From Halicephalobus mephisto (Eukaryota; Nematoda; Chromadorea; Rhabditida; Panagrolaimidae): a DNA stretch of 64,000 nt. The notes under the pieces are model-generated. The model was not told the DNA's origin and did not search any database. It saw only the letters and a program-made list of their open reading frames with translations. Shown here in pieces: positions 23,177-34,662 of this stretch (position 1 is the first letter of the stretch; each line of letters opens with the position of its first letter). Where the stretch lies: NCBI GenBank assembly GCA_009193035.1, contig SWDT01000406.1:1-64000 (forward strand), written 5' to 3'. The translations under genes and the position numbers were made by a program.

Positions 23177-24689
23177 CTTGGATGAAATAGAAGTGAACAT
23201 TAATCATCGCCATTTTATTTATTTTTTTCCTTTTAAAGTGCTTGAACGGTCAAGTGAATTTACATTTTCATTCCCATCCAATCACATTTCATTGACAGTG
23301 GGTACTTTGTCTGGCAGTTTGATGGAACCAAGGAGATCAATGGACACTGATAACTTAGACAGGATTAGAAATGGTGTGTGAGAAGAGTGCATGACGGACT
23401 TATTTTTTAGTGACCAGACAAGTATTTGTTTCAAACAACTACTTATCAACTTGGTAATCGACTTGTAAAGAATCTGGATGACAGAAAACAACTTCATATT
23501 TATTTGGAAACTTCTAATTCCAGAAGTCAGATTTTAAATCAAAAGAATTCTGTTTAAAATCAAATTAAAGATAATCACTGAGACATCTAAAATAAGGAAT
23601 TCTAAACAAATATCAATATTCTCAACTTTAAAATCGATATATTTCGAAATTTCATAGACCATTTTTATTTCGCCAAAAATTACCTAAAATTAATCCTATA
23701 ACTATATTATTATTATTTTTATTTTTATTATTCAGTTTTGATAGCTCAGATATGAAAAATCACAATACAGTAAAACATTGATAAAGAAGTTTACAAAAAA
23801 TGTTTGCAATAAAGTCAACAAATTGATTTCGTGACTGCCACGTGCGGTTTTTCACTTAGGAGCAGAAATTTACGGAAAAATAAAAGTCAAAAATTCATTG
23901 CACAATACTTGGAATTCACGATTCCTGGAAAATACACAAAATTTAATAACAGATTTCTGATATCCAGCTTGTATTTCATTCCAGAGTCCATCTCCATGAG
24001 TTAATAAAGATTTATTTAACAATTGCTGATAATTTAAAATACTTCAAGTTTTTAAACTTCTGAATATCTTTCAATTCAGAACTTCTTCATCCCTCAAAAT
24101 GGATTTACAGTTTTTTAAATCTTCTTTGTAAAAGGATCTTTTGTTTCTATCCTTTTTGAAGATTATAGCCAATCAAGTCTTGTAAAAACTTCTAAACTGC
24201 ACGTCAATCTTCGGAAAATCCACAATTATGGCGTGCGTTGTTTCGTTTTCTATATAAGTGATTATCGCTATCAAACGTGACTAGACCACAATAATTGTAG
24301 AGAGTTGAAGAAAACAGAACTTGTCCTTCCTTTTAATCAAAGACAACGCTACACTCTTTGGATACGAGTGTAGTCTGGTTTTTATTTTTCATTTTTGAAT
24401 TGCTTCAATTACACAGGAATCTTTAGAATCTGGTGGGAGATTATAGACTTTTAATAACCTTATGAAAGATCCTGAAGTTTTAGAATATAGTGAAAATTGT
24501 TGAGAGATCTTGAAGAAGTTTCTGAAGATTTCTGGAATCATGACAATATTTTAGAATTGTCTTAACCTTTAGTTCTAAAACCTGGGAAGTTTTAAAAATT
24601 CGTGTCGAGATAATTTCGCAAAAGTCCCATTTTTCACTTCCCTAACAATGGAGTTTCATCTTTTTAATAGTTAATGCAATTGTAGGAAA
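23177..24689. other. Divergent promoter region, lipid phosphatase / acyl-CoA oxidase
   Basis: Region between two divergently transcribed genes. Contains degenerate TTCTGAA/TCTAGAA-like repeats (24410-24600) and a GTGTCGAGATAATTTCGC motif at about 24602 that recurs elsewhere in the window. A short plus frame at 23178-23381 lacks support. No clear gene. Confidence 0.45.
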
Positions 24690-26766
24690 ATGCCGAACCC
24701 GTTAAACACTAATATTCGTGAAGGAGACAACCCCGATATCACGGAGGAGAGACTGAAGGCCAGTTTCAACACGGATACCCTCGGGGGCATCCTCTGGAAC
24801 GGACATGATAAACTCAAAAGAAGAAGAGAAATCGCCAAGTACGTCGAGGACACTCCAGAACTCCATGATCCTTATTCCACGGATTTCATGACCAGAGAGG
24901 AAAAACTCGAAAATGCCACTAGAAAAGTTTTGCTCTGGATGGAGCACATGGAGAAGGCTGTCGACGTCAATGATCAACAAGAAGGAATGTACTTCGGGAG
25001 CTTGATCACAGGTATCGATGGACATCCACTAGGCATCCACTTAATTATGACAATTCCGGCCTTGTTGAACAACTGCGATGAAGAGCAGCTCGATGAGTGG
25101 TTCCCGAAGGCCTTATCTAGAGAATTCGTCGCGACTTACTCCCAAACGGAACTCGGACATGGAACCAACCTGAGCAAACTAGAGACTACAGCCACCTATG
25201 ACCCTAGTACCCAGGAATGGATTCTTGACACCCCTACAGTAACTGCTACCAAATGGTGGCCAGGAAACCTCGGGAAGTCGGCCAATTACACGATCATCAT
25301 GGCTCAACTAATTACTCAAGGCAAAAATTACGGTGCTCATCCGTTTTTCATCCAAGTCAGAGATGAAAAAACTCACAAAGTGCTCCCTGGGTTGACTATC
25401 GGGGACATTGGGCCTAAATTCGGAATGAACACTACTGACAACGGATTCCTGCAATTCCATAAATTCCGCGTCCCCAGAAGAGCCATGTTGATGAAAAACG
25501 CCAAAGTCCTTCCCGACGGAACCTACGTCCCCCCTATCCACCCTAAACTAGGTTACTCTAGTATGATTTTCGTCAGATCCGCTGTCGTGGCTTTGATGTC
25601 TCAATTCTTGAGTAGTGCTTGTGTCATCGCCACCAGATACTCCGTCATCAGAAGACAAGGAGAGATCACTCCAGGGTAAATTCGAAAAGTAAAAAAAAAT
25701 TAATCTCTTTTTCAGAACTGGTGAAGTCAAAATTCTTGACTACCAAACTCAGCAGTATCGTATCTTCCCCCACATCGCCAGAGCCATTGCCTTCAGAAGT
25801 GGTGGTATCTTCCTTCTGGGAATGTACCAGAAAGTCATGAGTCAGATCAGTAAAGGAAACACCGAAGCCTTGGCGGACATGCATGCAGTGGCTAGTGGCA
25901 TGAAGGCCGTTTCCACTTTTCAGACAGCCTTAGGCATAGAGCAGTGCAGAATGTCCTGTGGAGGTCACGGATACTCTCTGGCCAGTGGTTTGCCTCAGAT
26001 TTACTCCGTAGCGGTAGGTGGATGTACCTACGAAGGAGAAAACATGGTTCTTCTTCTGCAACTAGCCAGATACTTGAGAAAGAGATGTGCGGAGATGAAA
26101 GCCGGAGGTCCCAAGGAAGCTCCATCCCCACTGGCCGAGTTCCTCTTCAAGACCGGACCGAGGGTCTGCAGAATCGGAACTAACGTTCCTCCAGAAGACT
26201 ACGAACCACTCTATGAAGCTTTTGAGCACGTAGCCAGAAGACTGATCTTGGAAGCCTACGACAAAACTGAAAAGCTCAAGAAACAAGGATTATCCACGGA
26301 AATCGCCTTGAACCAGTCCGCAGTGGACTGGAGAAGAGCTAGTCACGCCTTCACTAGGGTCGCCTTGAGCAGAATCTTCGGAACCCAAGTAAGACGCTGT
26401 GACGACAAAGGAACCTTCCAAGTCCTGAACGACATTCTGAAACTGTACCTCTACTACGAAGTCGGAGAAGCCGCTGCAGAACTCATGGAAGATGGCTTCG
26501 CTGATGGACAACATATTAAGTTTGCCAAACAGCAGGTCCTAGAATGTCTCGAGAAAATCCGCCCGAATGCAATCTCTATCATGGATTCCTTTGACTTCAC
26601 CGACAGAGAATTGAATTCTGTCCTAGGGCGAAGAGACGGAAACGTCTATGAGAACATGCTGGAGTGGGCTAAGCAGTCTCCATTAAACAAACAAGAGGTC
26701 ATGCCCTTCCACCACAAGTACCTCGGAAAAATGATGGAGGATGCCAAAGAAAAATCAAAAATGTAA
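24690..26766 (+). CDS. acox: Peroxisomal acyl-CoA oxidase A
   Basis: Exons 24690-25675 and 25716-26766 with a 40-nt intron; about 678 residues. The ATG follows a possible trans-splice acceptor (AATTGTAG) by four bases. The N-terminus IREGDNPDITEERLKASFNT matches nematode ACOX-1 proteins. TYSQTELGHGTNL and TATKWWPGNLGK form the FAD/acyl-CoA-binding middle domain; CGGHGYSLASGLP and GGCTYEGENMVLLLQ carry the catalytic glutamate (YEGEN). RPNAISIMDSFDFTDRELNSVLGRRDG is the conserved C-terminal motif. The end -KSKM is a PTS1-like signal. It would catalyse the first, H2O2-producing step of peroxisomal beta-oxidation. In C. elegans such paralogues act as dimers in ascaroside side-chain shortening; that role here is inference. 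Confidence 0.95.
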
Positions 26767-29688
26767 ATTACGAAGAACTATGGTGTCAATTATTTTGTCA
26801 ATTAATTATTTAGGATAATAAATGAATTTAAACTGTAATTCAGCTGTTTAAAGATATAATTCAAAAAACAGACTTCTCTGAGTAATGTTGAAAAAAAGGT
26901 TTAATGGACACAAAAGTGGTTTTGAAGTAATTTTATAATTTTTTTCTTGAATTTAGAGAAAAAAGAATATTAGTGATTTTTATTCACACTTGTCTCTACA
27001 TAGGTAAGTTTAAAGATATTTTTCTTTTTAAAGATCATATCTCAGAGAGATCAGATTAATTTTGAGCCTTCTAGACCATTTATCACTGTCTGCAATGAAG
27101 TTGTGTGATGATATTTTGCCTAATTATTTCCACTTATCAGTGAGGACGCTCTATTTCGAAAAATTATAGATCTCAAACTTGGGTAATTAAACCAAGAAGT
27201 TTACGAAATGCGACATAAAAGAAGAATTATTACAATTGAAAGGATAGTTTTAGCTGGAATTATCCTACTGCCATTCATAATTGGACATGTTACCTTCATT
27301 CAGATCAATTGTGACATTTATCGTCATTATTGTCCCTATTTGAGAAATTTCTGTCTTTAATTACTTCTCATCCTGAAATTATTTATAGAAATATGAAGGT
27401 AACTAGAAAGATATTTTCTCTTTAATAATTCAAACAGTTTGATGGATCAAAGAAGCAAACAATTAAAATTGAAAATTTAATTTAAGTTTGAAGTTATATT
27501 GTTTGTAAATTTGATATAGTGCGAAATAGGAATAAAAGTAAAGTAGTTCAAACAGTTTAACAAATATCTTTATTTAAATATTCAAAAGTAAAAAAGCATG
27601 TTATAGAAAAGCAAAACTTCTGTGTTCTTGTCGAAAATGTCCTGATTAGACTCTAGCATATTGAGATTTCTGTGTCCCTAGTATTTACATTCTAATTCTG
27701 AAGTTAGAACTAAATAAAAAGTATTTTTAAAAAAATAATCGGATTCGTAACTTCTGAATCTAAAATCAGAATTAATAGTTGCATTTCGGAATCCTGGACT
27801 TTGAACACTGATTCTCAATTCTAGGGATATCTAAAATTGATTAAGATTTTTGTTCCATAACAATGATTTTAATTAAAAAATCAAAAATGCCACTAAATCT
27901 GACTTTCTGAATTTTAATGACAAACATATAATTCTTCAAAAATTGTTAAATAAGTTTTATTTTACAATATCTAAAGCTTTGAATATAAACTTAGGTTCTT
28001 TGTTCAAGTTTGATGGATGATTAAACCTTCTGATTTTACACTGCTATGGGACTAGTCCTGTGAATGCCCGTGTCTTGCCCAACCCAGGCGTCACCGATTA
28101 TGGAAGACAATGGGTACACACAACAACATGTGGAGATAAAAAGATGGTCCTGACCTCGGAAAAACTGCATCAAGGCTTGCAGTCTAATATAATGAATAGG
28201 TCCAGAGAAATATATGCTAAGCATGTTCTTCAGAAATCAATACTCACATCGGTGATCAGATACTCTGATCCACCCCGCATCTATGACTATATCACCTGTT
28301 GGTTGAATACAGGGAGTTTTTTTGCCTTTATGAAATTAGCAAAATTTCAATATATCAATCTTCCTTCTGGTCGATATATAAGACTAAATAATGACAGATA
28401 TACATCGTCAGTATTTGAAAATTGATGAAAATTCACGTTTAATAACAAAAATTAGATTAGATGAAGTAATTCGATATTTATTATTAATGAACACAATATC
28501 CAAGTTAATAATGTTTTTAGTTTTCGGCTTAATATTATTGATTTAGGGCAGAAACGTCTAGGACAAAAATATCCAGGACAGAAACGTTGCATCACGCTGA
28601 AATTTTGTGCTCAGATTCCATATGAAAAACGAAAATGTGCCTAAAATGGATTTTAAACTTCTTTACAGAAAATACAAAGTTATTTTAAAATGAATTCTTG
28701 TTTTTAATTTTTGAATTAAAATTGTAAAAATCGGAAAATAAATGTTCAGAATACAAGTGTTACATAGTGCATCTAAGTATCCTGAATTCTAGTTATTAAC
28801 TGCAATCATTGTTTCAATTGTCACAAAAAATCAAAAATCATTTAAAAAATAACTGATTCTCCATTTTTGCTCTTAGAGGATTTTGAAATAATTTTTCTTT
28901 GAATAATTACTCTCCATTTCATACGTTTTATATTTTTTCATCATATGAGCTATTGAATATGATCGAATTGGTTTCTTTAAGCATCGGTCTTATCTCTAAA
29001 AGACAGTATTCTGTATTAAACAGATAATTAGAACTTATCGACCAAGAAAAAGGCAATACAGTTTTCTTTATCTGGGGATCAGACGGCAATCAAGCTAATC
29101 ACTTCACAGAATGACCGAAAAAAGTTGCTATGTATCGTTACTTCCATGGGAACTTTCATATGAACTTAGTTTTCTGTTTTTTTAACTTTTAGTTGAGTCC
29201 ATAATTTTATAGTTAAAAAATCAGTAATAAACTTTATAATTGAAACATATTAAGGAATAGTCGAGACGAAATAAGTTTCTTTATTCTTCGTTTTCTGGAG
29301 AAATGTTAAGGTAGTAATCTCAGCACGCATGTTTGATTGCCAGACATTTCTCAAATGTTTTTTCATTTGGTACTTTCTTTATCCACATACAGTACTTCTC
29401 AGGTAACGACCCCCTCATGAACGATATGTGATTATTTCTTTGTTTGTAGCTTTAGTCACAATGTTTTTAAGACACTTATTACTGTTGAATTGTCGTGGAC
29501 AAGGAGAGATCGAAGATAAAGAGCATTCTTATTCATTACCGATATCAATACTAGTAATAAAGTAATAGCGAAAACTACCTGTGGAAGTTGTGTCAGCCTC
29601 AGTTCTTATATCCACATAGGTCATTAATATAGGTGTGTGTCAATCGATGACTGATCTAATGATCACTTACTATTCTTGCAACTCGACA
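26767..29688. other. Spacer between acyl-CoA oxidases A and B
   Basis: Three kilobases of AT-rich DNA. At 28036-28225 composition is more balanced and both strands are open (for example plus 28060-28425), but I recognise no protein or RNA. Near 28553-28590 there is a short internal repeat (AGGGCAGAAACGTC..AGGACAGAAACGTT). Nothing else is supported. Confidence 0.4.
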
Positions 29689-29788
29689 ATTACATTGTTA
29701 CTCGAAACCTTAAAAATGTGTTTATTAGTGTAATTTTTTGAAAATGATGGAAATAAATGTTATTTTCCAAAATATTTCCAGAATCCCG
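29689..29788 (+). promoter_or_regulatory. Duplicated 5' flank of acyl-CoA oxidase B
   Basis: These 100 bases are almost identical to 34563-34662 in front of oxidase C (two visible differences). Both end in TATTTCCAG, a probable trans-splice or 5'UTR intron acceptor seven bases before the ATG. The upstream sequence then diverges abruptly. Confidence 0.7.
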
Positions 29789-32356
29789 ATGAATAGACTA
29801 ATCCAACCTGGAGATAATCCCCTGCTGACGGAGGAGAGGAAGAAGTGCAGCTTCGACACCGATGTTCTGGCTTCTGTCTTCCAAGGCTCCAAGAAAGCTG
29901 TCGACAGAAGAAGGCAGCTCTACCAGTACTACCTGCGGAACAAGGAACTCCATGATCCGGAGCCGGTCGAGTTCATGGATAGATTCCACAAGTTGGAAAA
30001 TGCATCGAGAAAAGTCGCTTTGCTGAAAAAACATCTGAAGGCCGCCATCCCGGACCAGAATCCTGATGATGTATACAATTTCCTCAAGTAAGTTGAAATT
30101 AGTTTTTTTTCAATAAAAATGAGGTAACTTTCAAAAAAAATCCAAAAATATTGATCAAAGTTTCAACTATTTCTAAGTTACAGTAGCTTATAATGCCAGC
30201 TGTGGTAGATTAGGTTTTTAAAGATTTTTATCAAATATTCTAGAATCTTGAATTTTTTCCGTTCTTCTATTAGGTCTTTTTAACGGTGATTGTGGCCGGA
30301 GAGTTCTAAATATCATATAATTAGGCTGTCAGCAAAGCATCAATGATTAAGCACACTATTCATTCTAATTGAACAATTAATCTGCGAATGAGGAGAAAGT
30401 CCACATAAACGATGAAGCTTTTGATGATAAAAGAATAAGTGCATGAATTAGATTCATCACAAAATCTTTATTCCTTAAAAATTAACATTTACGTAAGATT
30501 TCAGAATCCAGGAAAGAGTTCCCCAACAATTTGAAACCTTAAGATTCAGAGTTCTCCAAAGGAGTAATAAAATATATTCAAATTTCTTTGTAAAATTGAT
30601 TTCTAATTTTCACAACTTTATTTTCATTTTCAGCTTTGTCTTCCATCATGATGGTTTCCCCACTAGTCTCCACAACCTCATGGCTATCCCTACTATTCTC
30701 AACAATGCCGATGACGAACAAGTGAAGGAATGGCTTCTGAAGGCTAAAAACCTCGAATTCATTGCTACCTATGCCCAGACAGAGATGGGTCATGGGACGA
30801 ATTTGAGAAAGCTCGAAACTACAGCCACCTATGACCCCAAAACTCAGGAGTTCATTATCAATAGTCCCACGATCACTGCGACCAAGTGGTGGCCAGGCAA
30901 CTTGGCCAAAGTTTCAAACTTCATTGTGGTCGTTGCGAGACTCATTTCTAACGGGAAAGACTACGGACCCCATCCATTCTTCGTCCAAATCAGAGATCCT
31001 AAAACTCATAAATCCCTCCCAGGAATTACTGTAGGTGACATCGGGCCGAAATTCTCTTTCAATACCAATGACACTGGATTCCTGAGATTCGACAAAGTAA
31101 AAATCCCCAGAAAAGCTATGTTTATGAAGAATTCGAAATTGCTTTCAGATGGCACTTACGTTCCTCCAGTTCATTCTAAATTGGCTTATGGTACTATGGT
31201 TTACGGCAGAACTGGTATGATCATAGAAATGGCAAGATATCTCGCTCAAGCAGCAACTATCTCGACCAGATATTCCGCTATCAGGAAACAAGGAGAAATT
31301 GAACCAGGCAAAGGAGAAGTCAGTGTCTTAGAATACCAGACTCAGAGGTATCGTATTCTACCTCAGATAGCCAGAGCTTGGGCTTACGAAGCTTCAGGAA
31401 GATATATGAAGATATCGTATAAAGAGTTTTTGAACGAAGTGAACCAAGGAAAAGCAGATTCACTTCCTGATCTTCATGCAATTTCTTCCGGACTGAAGGC
31501 AGTCGTTACCCATCAAGTGTGTTTGGGAATAGAGCAGTGCAGAATGGCCTGTGGAGGTCATGGATATAGTGATGCCAGTGGATTGCCCCAATTGTTCGCT
31601 TTTGTCGTGGGGGGATGCACTTATGAAGGAGAAAACATGGTTCTACTCTTACAATGCGCTAGGTATTTGATGAAATATGCCATAGCTATCAGGTTCAACC
31701 AGAAGCCAAGTGAAATCAGTTCTATTGCGAAATATCTCTTCAGAGATGGTCCGAGTAAATGTAGAATCAACCAGGACATAGATGCTGATCCAGAAATCTT
31801 CCTGGAAGCTTTCGAACACATTTCTAGACGACTGACCTTGAAGGCTTTTGACAGATTACAGGTTCTTCAAAGAGAAGGATTGTCGAAAGACAAAGCATGG
31901 GCAGAATCCGGAGTCGATCTCCGAAGAGCCGCGACTGCCCACACGAGAACATTTATTGCGAGGAAATTTATCTCTCTTGTTTCTGAAATAAAGGACCTCC
32001 CAACTCGAGCAGTTCTCAAGGACTTGCTCCAACTGTTCCTGAATTACGAAATCCTCGAATGTGACGGAGACTTGCTCTACGACGGATACGCAATCGGACA
32101 ACAGATTGAGTTTGCCAGGAATAACGTGTATGAAATCATGAACAGAATCCGTCCGAACGCTGTTTCTATCGTAGATTCGTTTGACTTCAACGACAGAGAA
32201 CTAAACTCCCTTCTGGGAAGAAGAGACGGAAACGTGTACGAGAACATGCTGGAGTGGGCTAAGCAGTCTCCATTAAACAAATACGATGTCATGCCCTTCC
32301 ACCACAAATATCTCGGGAAAGTCATGGAAGAAACTAAACGAAAATCAAAAATGTAG
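29789..32356 (+). CDS. acox: Peroxisomal acyl-CoA oxidase B
   Basis: Exons 29789-30087 and 30634-32356, about 673 residues. I chose the ATG after the TTTCCAG acceptor; an in-frame ATG lies at 29738 but upstream of that acceptor. Family motifs are intact: QPGDNPLLTEERKKCSFDT, TYAQTEMGHGTNL, TATKWWPGNLAK, ACGGHGYSDASGLP, GGCTYEGENMVLLLQ with the catalytic Glu, and RELNSLLGRRDG. It ends -KRKSKM (PTS1-like). Compared with oxidase C it is identical over long blocks, but the stretch around residues 255-315 is divergent (KIPRKAM, YGRTGMIIEMARYLAQ), possibly altering the acyl pocket or dimer surface. The 546-nt intron is at the same place and phase as in C. Confidence 0.95.
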
Positions 32357-34562
32357 GTTTGCGAAAAACTTTGATATTGATTATTGAAAGTAATAAAAGC
32401 CGTAACATAATTTCATTATTAGAATCTGGAACTGAAAAGACCGACACTTTGAGGTAATTTCAGAAAAAAGTTCAACAAAGATATATCCTGGTTTGTGGAA
32501 TTTTTGCATTTCTCAAAGTTAAGGTTGGCAATCATTGAGTAATGACTTTTGTAAGAAAAGAGGAAGTTGTGAATTGATGAGAAAGAATTGGTAAGTGAAA
32601 TTTTAAGTCAAGAATTAAAAAAATAATAATATTCAACATTTACAGAAGTTTTTCGTTCTTCTTGGTCAAGGTTATTTTTGTTGTCCAACCTTGTTCTTGT
32701 CTGATACATCTTCACATTCTCTAAATGACCCCTAATGATCAGAAACAGACGTATTCGCAATGTCAGATGTCGTCAAAGGCAGCAAAATCCTTCATGATGG
32801 ATTTATCTCACAAATGTTAAAAATGATGATTGATCATTTTATTCTCCGGATTTCAATCTTTGTGATTATTGTCTTTAATTTTAGTGGAATCAGAAGGCTG
32901 TAAATTGTCAATACTAAACCATGGAGAAACTGAAAACCACAATCAGAAAAACCACAAATTCATGAACACTTGAAGTGTGTTACAATGAAATTGGAGAATT
33001 TAAAGAGTGACTAGCAACATGTGATCCGGCTTAAAAAAAGCGTTTTCGGTAGATATTTAACTGTTGAAAGACCATTGTTGATATCTGGAATGAGTTTTTG
33101 AAATAAGTATTTTTTATTGTACTTAGGCAGTTTAGTGACGATTGATGTTTAATGACGTTATCATTGGATTCAATAAGGTCGGAAAACGACTATAACTTCT
33201 TCATGATGAGAGCTTCAGAGATAAGTCTACTATCAAAATACAGCTGACTTCAGGAATTACTACATTACAAAATAGAATATTAACAGTTCTTGTTTTGACA
33301 AAGTTCTAATTTGTTTATTTTGAAAATTTTCTCGACTCTACCCTCATGTTCCTTCGAGTACCCTAACTCTCATTCTTATAACTAGTGAAACCTCTAGAAC
33401 GACAACTTGTATTTTTTTATTTTGTATTCTATTTCTATTTATTCCCATGTCGCACATTCAAAGTTCACAAATAACACCAAAGTTAAACTTCCTTGTACCT
33501 TTGATCCAACTCATCCGTCGGTGCGTGCGTGGGTGCGAGTCTTCTGTTCCTAGGACCTTGGGATTCTTCTTATCATCTAGCTTGTCTTTGGTCAACCGGG
33601 CCTCTAATGAGAGATATGCAGAGGGCTTCGCTTCTTTAGCCTACAAGCAGCTTGCGGGCTAGGCTTCTAGCTGCCGGTCTTCGGTCGGGAATCGAACCCG
33701 GGTCTCGTGAATTTGAATTCACGTGTACTACCATTGTATTATCTGAGGACTATTTTGTATTTTACACTTATTTTTGTATTATATTTTATACAGTAAAATA
33801 CAATACAAATACAAAATAGAATTACTTAGTTCTAGTGGCTTTACTAATTATAACCATTATTTTTTAATGCAAAAAATCATTTTAAATATCCAAAAAATCA
33901 CTATTATTTTAGTTTTTGTTTTCAGAGAATTTCGAAATAATCGTTTATATTTCATGTTTTATTTATTATGTCATGGTCAAGCGGACTTGGCAGAATTAAT
34001 CTTTTCGTGTACCGATTTGTTTCAAAAGCACAAAGTCTTTTGTGATCACCCAGACCACTATCACCACAAAAGTCAAAGAAACTACAATTTTTCTACCTGT
34101 GGCTCAACCGACAATCAAGCCAGTCCTTCAAAAGACGATCGAAAAAGGAAATTAGTCCATATTTCCACGTTTTCATTCGTACTTTTCCATTACTTTGTCT
34201 TTTAGATTCTTTAAAGTTTTTAAATTTCCATCGAATCGGGAAATTTATATAGTTAAGGATCAACAATGAAGTTCATAAATAAAAACTAATTAAAAACTAT
34301 TCGTGGTGAAACAAATATCCCTCTATCTTGAGAATCTGAAACCATTTTCTGAATAATGGTCTTGTCAGAGATGGCATTTTAATCATTTCCCGACTACTTT
34401 ACGGTTATTTATCCTTTAAGCATCATTCTCAGTGGAATCAGTATTTTTTATCTTATATTTCTTAATTTTAAAAAATATATTTTCATTAAGGTCTTTTTGA
34501 TAATACTACTTAAGTTTTCCTTTCATTTTGACTTTAATTATTACTTTTTAATGTAAAAAATT
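32357..34562. other. Spacer between acyl-CoA oxidases B and C
   Basis: Holds a decayed fragment resembling the 16975-18163 foldback element (about 33045-33122: GTTGATATCTGGAATGA..TATTGTAC), a GC-richer tRNA-like block (33500-33755) and an AT-rich inverted repeat (33752-33826). An open frame at 33774-34205 has no supported identity. Confidence 0.45.
33500..33755 (-). repeat. tRNA-like / SINE-like block
   Basis: A GC-richer island in AT-rich DNA. On the minus strand at 33750-33676 it has a B-box-like T arm (GGGTTCGATTCCCG), an anticodon-arm-like hairpin (CGTGAATTCAAATTCACG) and an A-box-like TAATACAATGGTAGTAC. The acceptor stem pairs at only about five of seven positions and the anticodon loop has eight rather than seven bases, so it is not a functional tRNA. 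The attached approximately 170 bp unrelated GC-rich body suggests a tRNA-derived SINE or a tRNA pseudogene. Confidence 0.5.
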
Positions 34563-34662
34563 ATTACATTGTTACTCGAAACCTTAAAAATGTGTTTATT
34601 AGTGTAATTGTTTGAAAATGATGGAAATAAATTTTATTTTCCAAAATATTTCCAGAATCCCG
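34563..34662 (+). promoter_or_regulatory. Duplicated 5' flank of acyl-CoA oxidase C
   Basis: Near-identical partner of 29689-29788 (ATTACATTGTTACTCGAAACC to TATTTCCAGAATCCCG), showing that the B/C duplication or a later conversion tract starts only about 100 bp before the ATG. Confidence 0.7.

Noticed and set aside
28036..28425. Open frames on both strands in a region of balanced composition, possible gene between oxidases A and B
   Set aside because: No start context, splice signals, family resemblance or RNA structure could be supported; recorded only as an odd patch.
29490..29520. CAAGGAGAGATCGAAGATAA resembling the RKQGEIEPGK codons of acyl-CoA oxidase
   Set aside because: The match is about 20 bases without flanking similarity; chance is likely.
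33676..33750. Functional tRNA gene
   Set aside because: Acceptor stem has mismatches and the anticodon loop has the wrong length, so only a tRNA-like remnant is claimed.
33774..34205. 144-codon open frame with a His/Cys-rich end
   Set aside because: The first half is low-complexity and overlaps an AT-rich inverted repeat; no homology or splice context.
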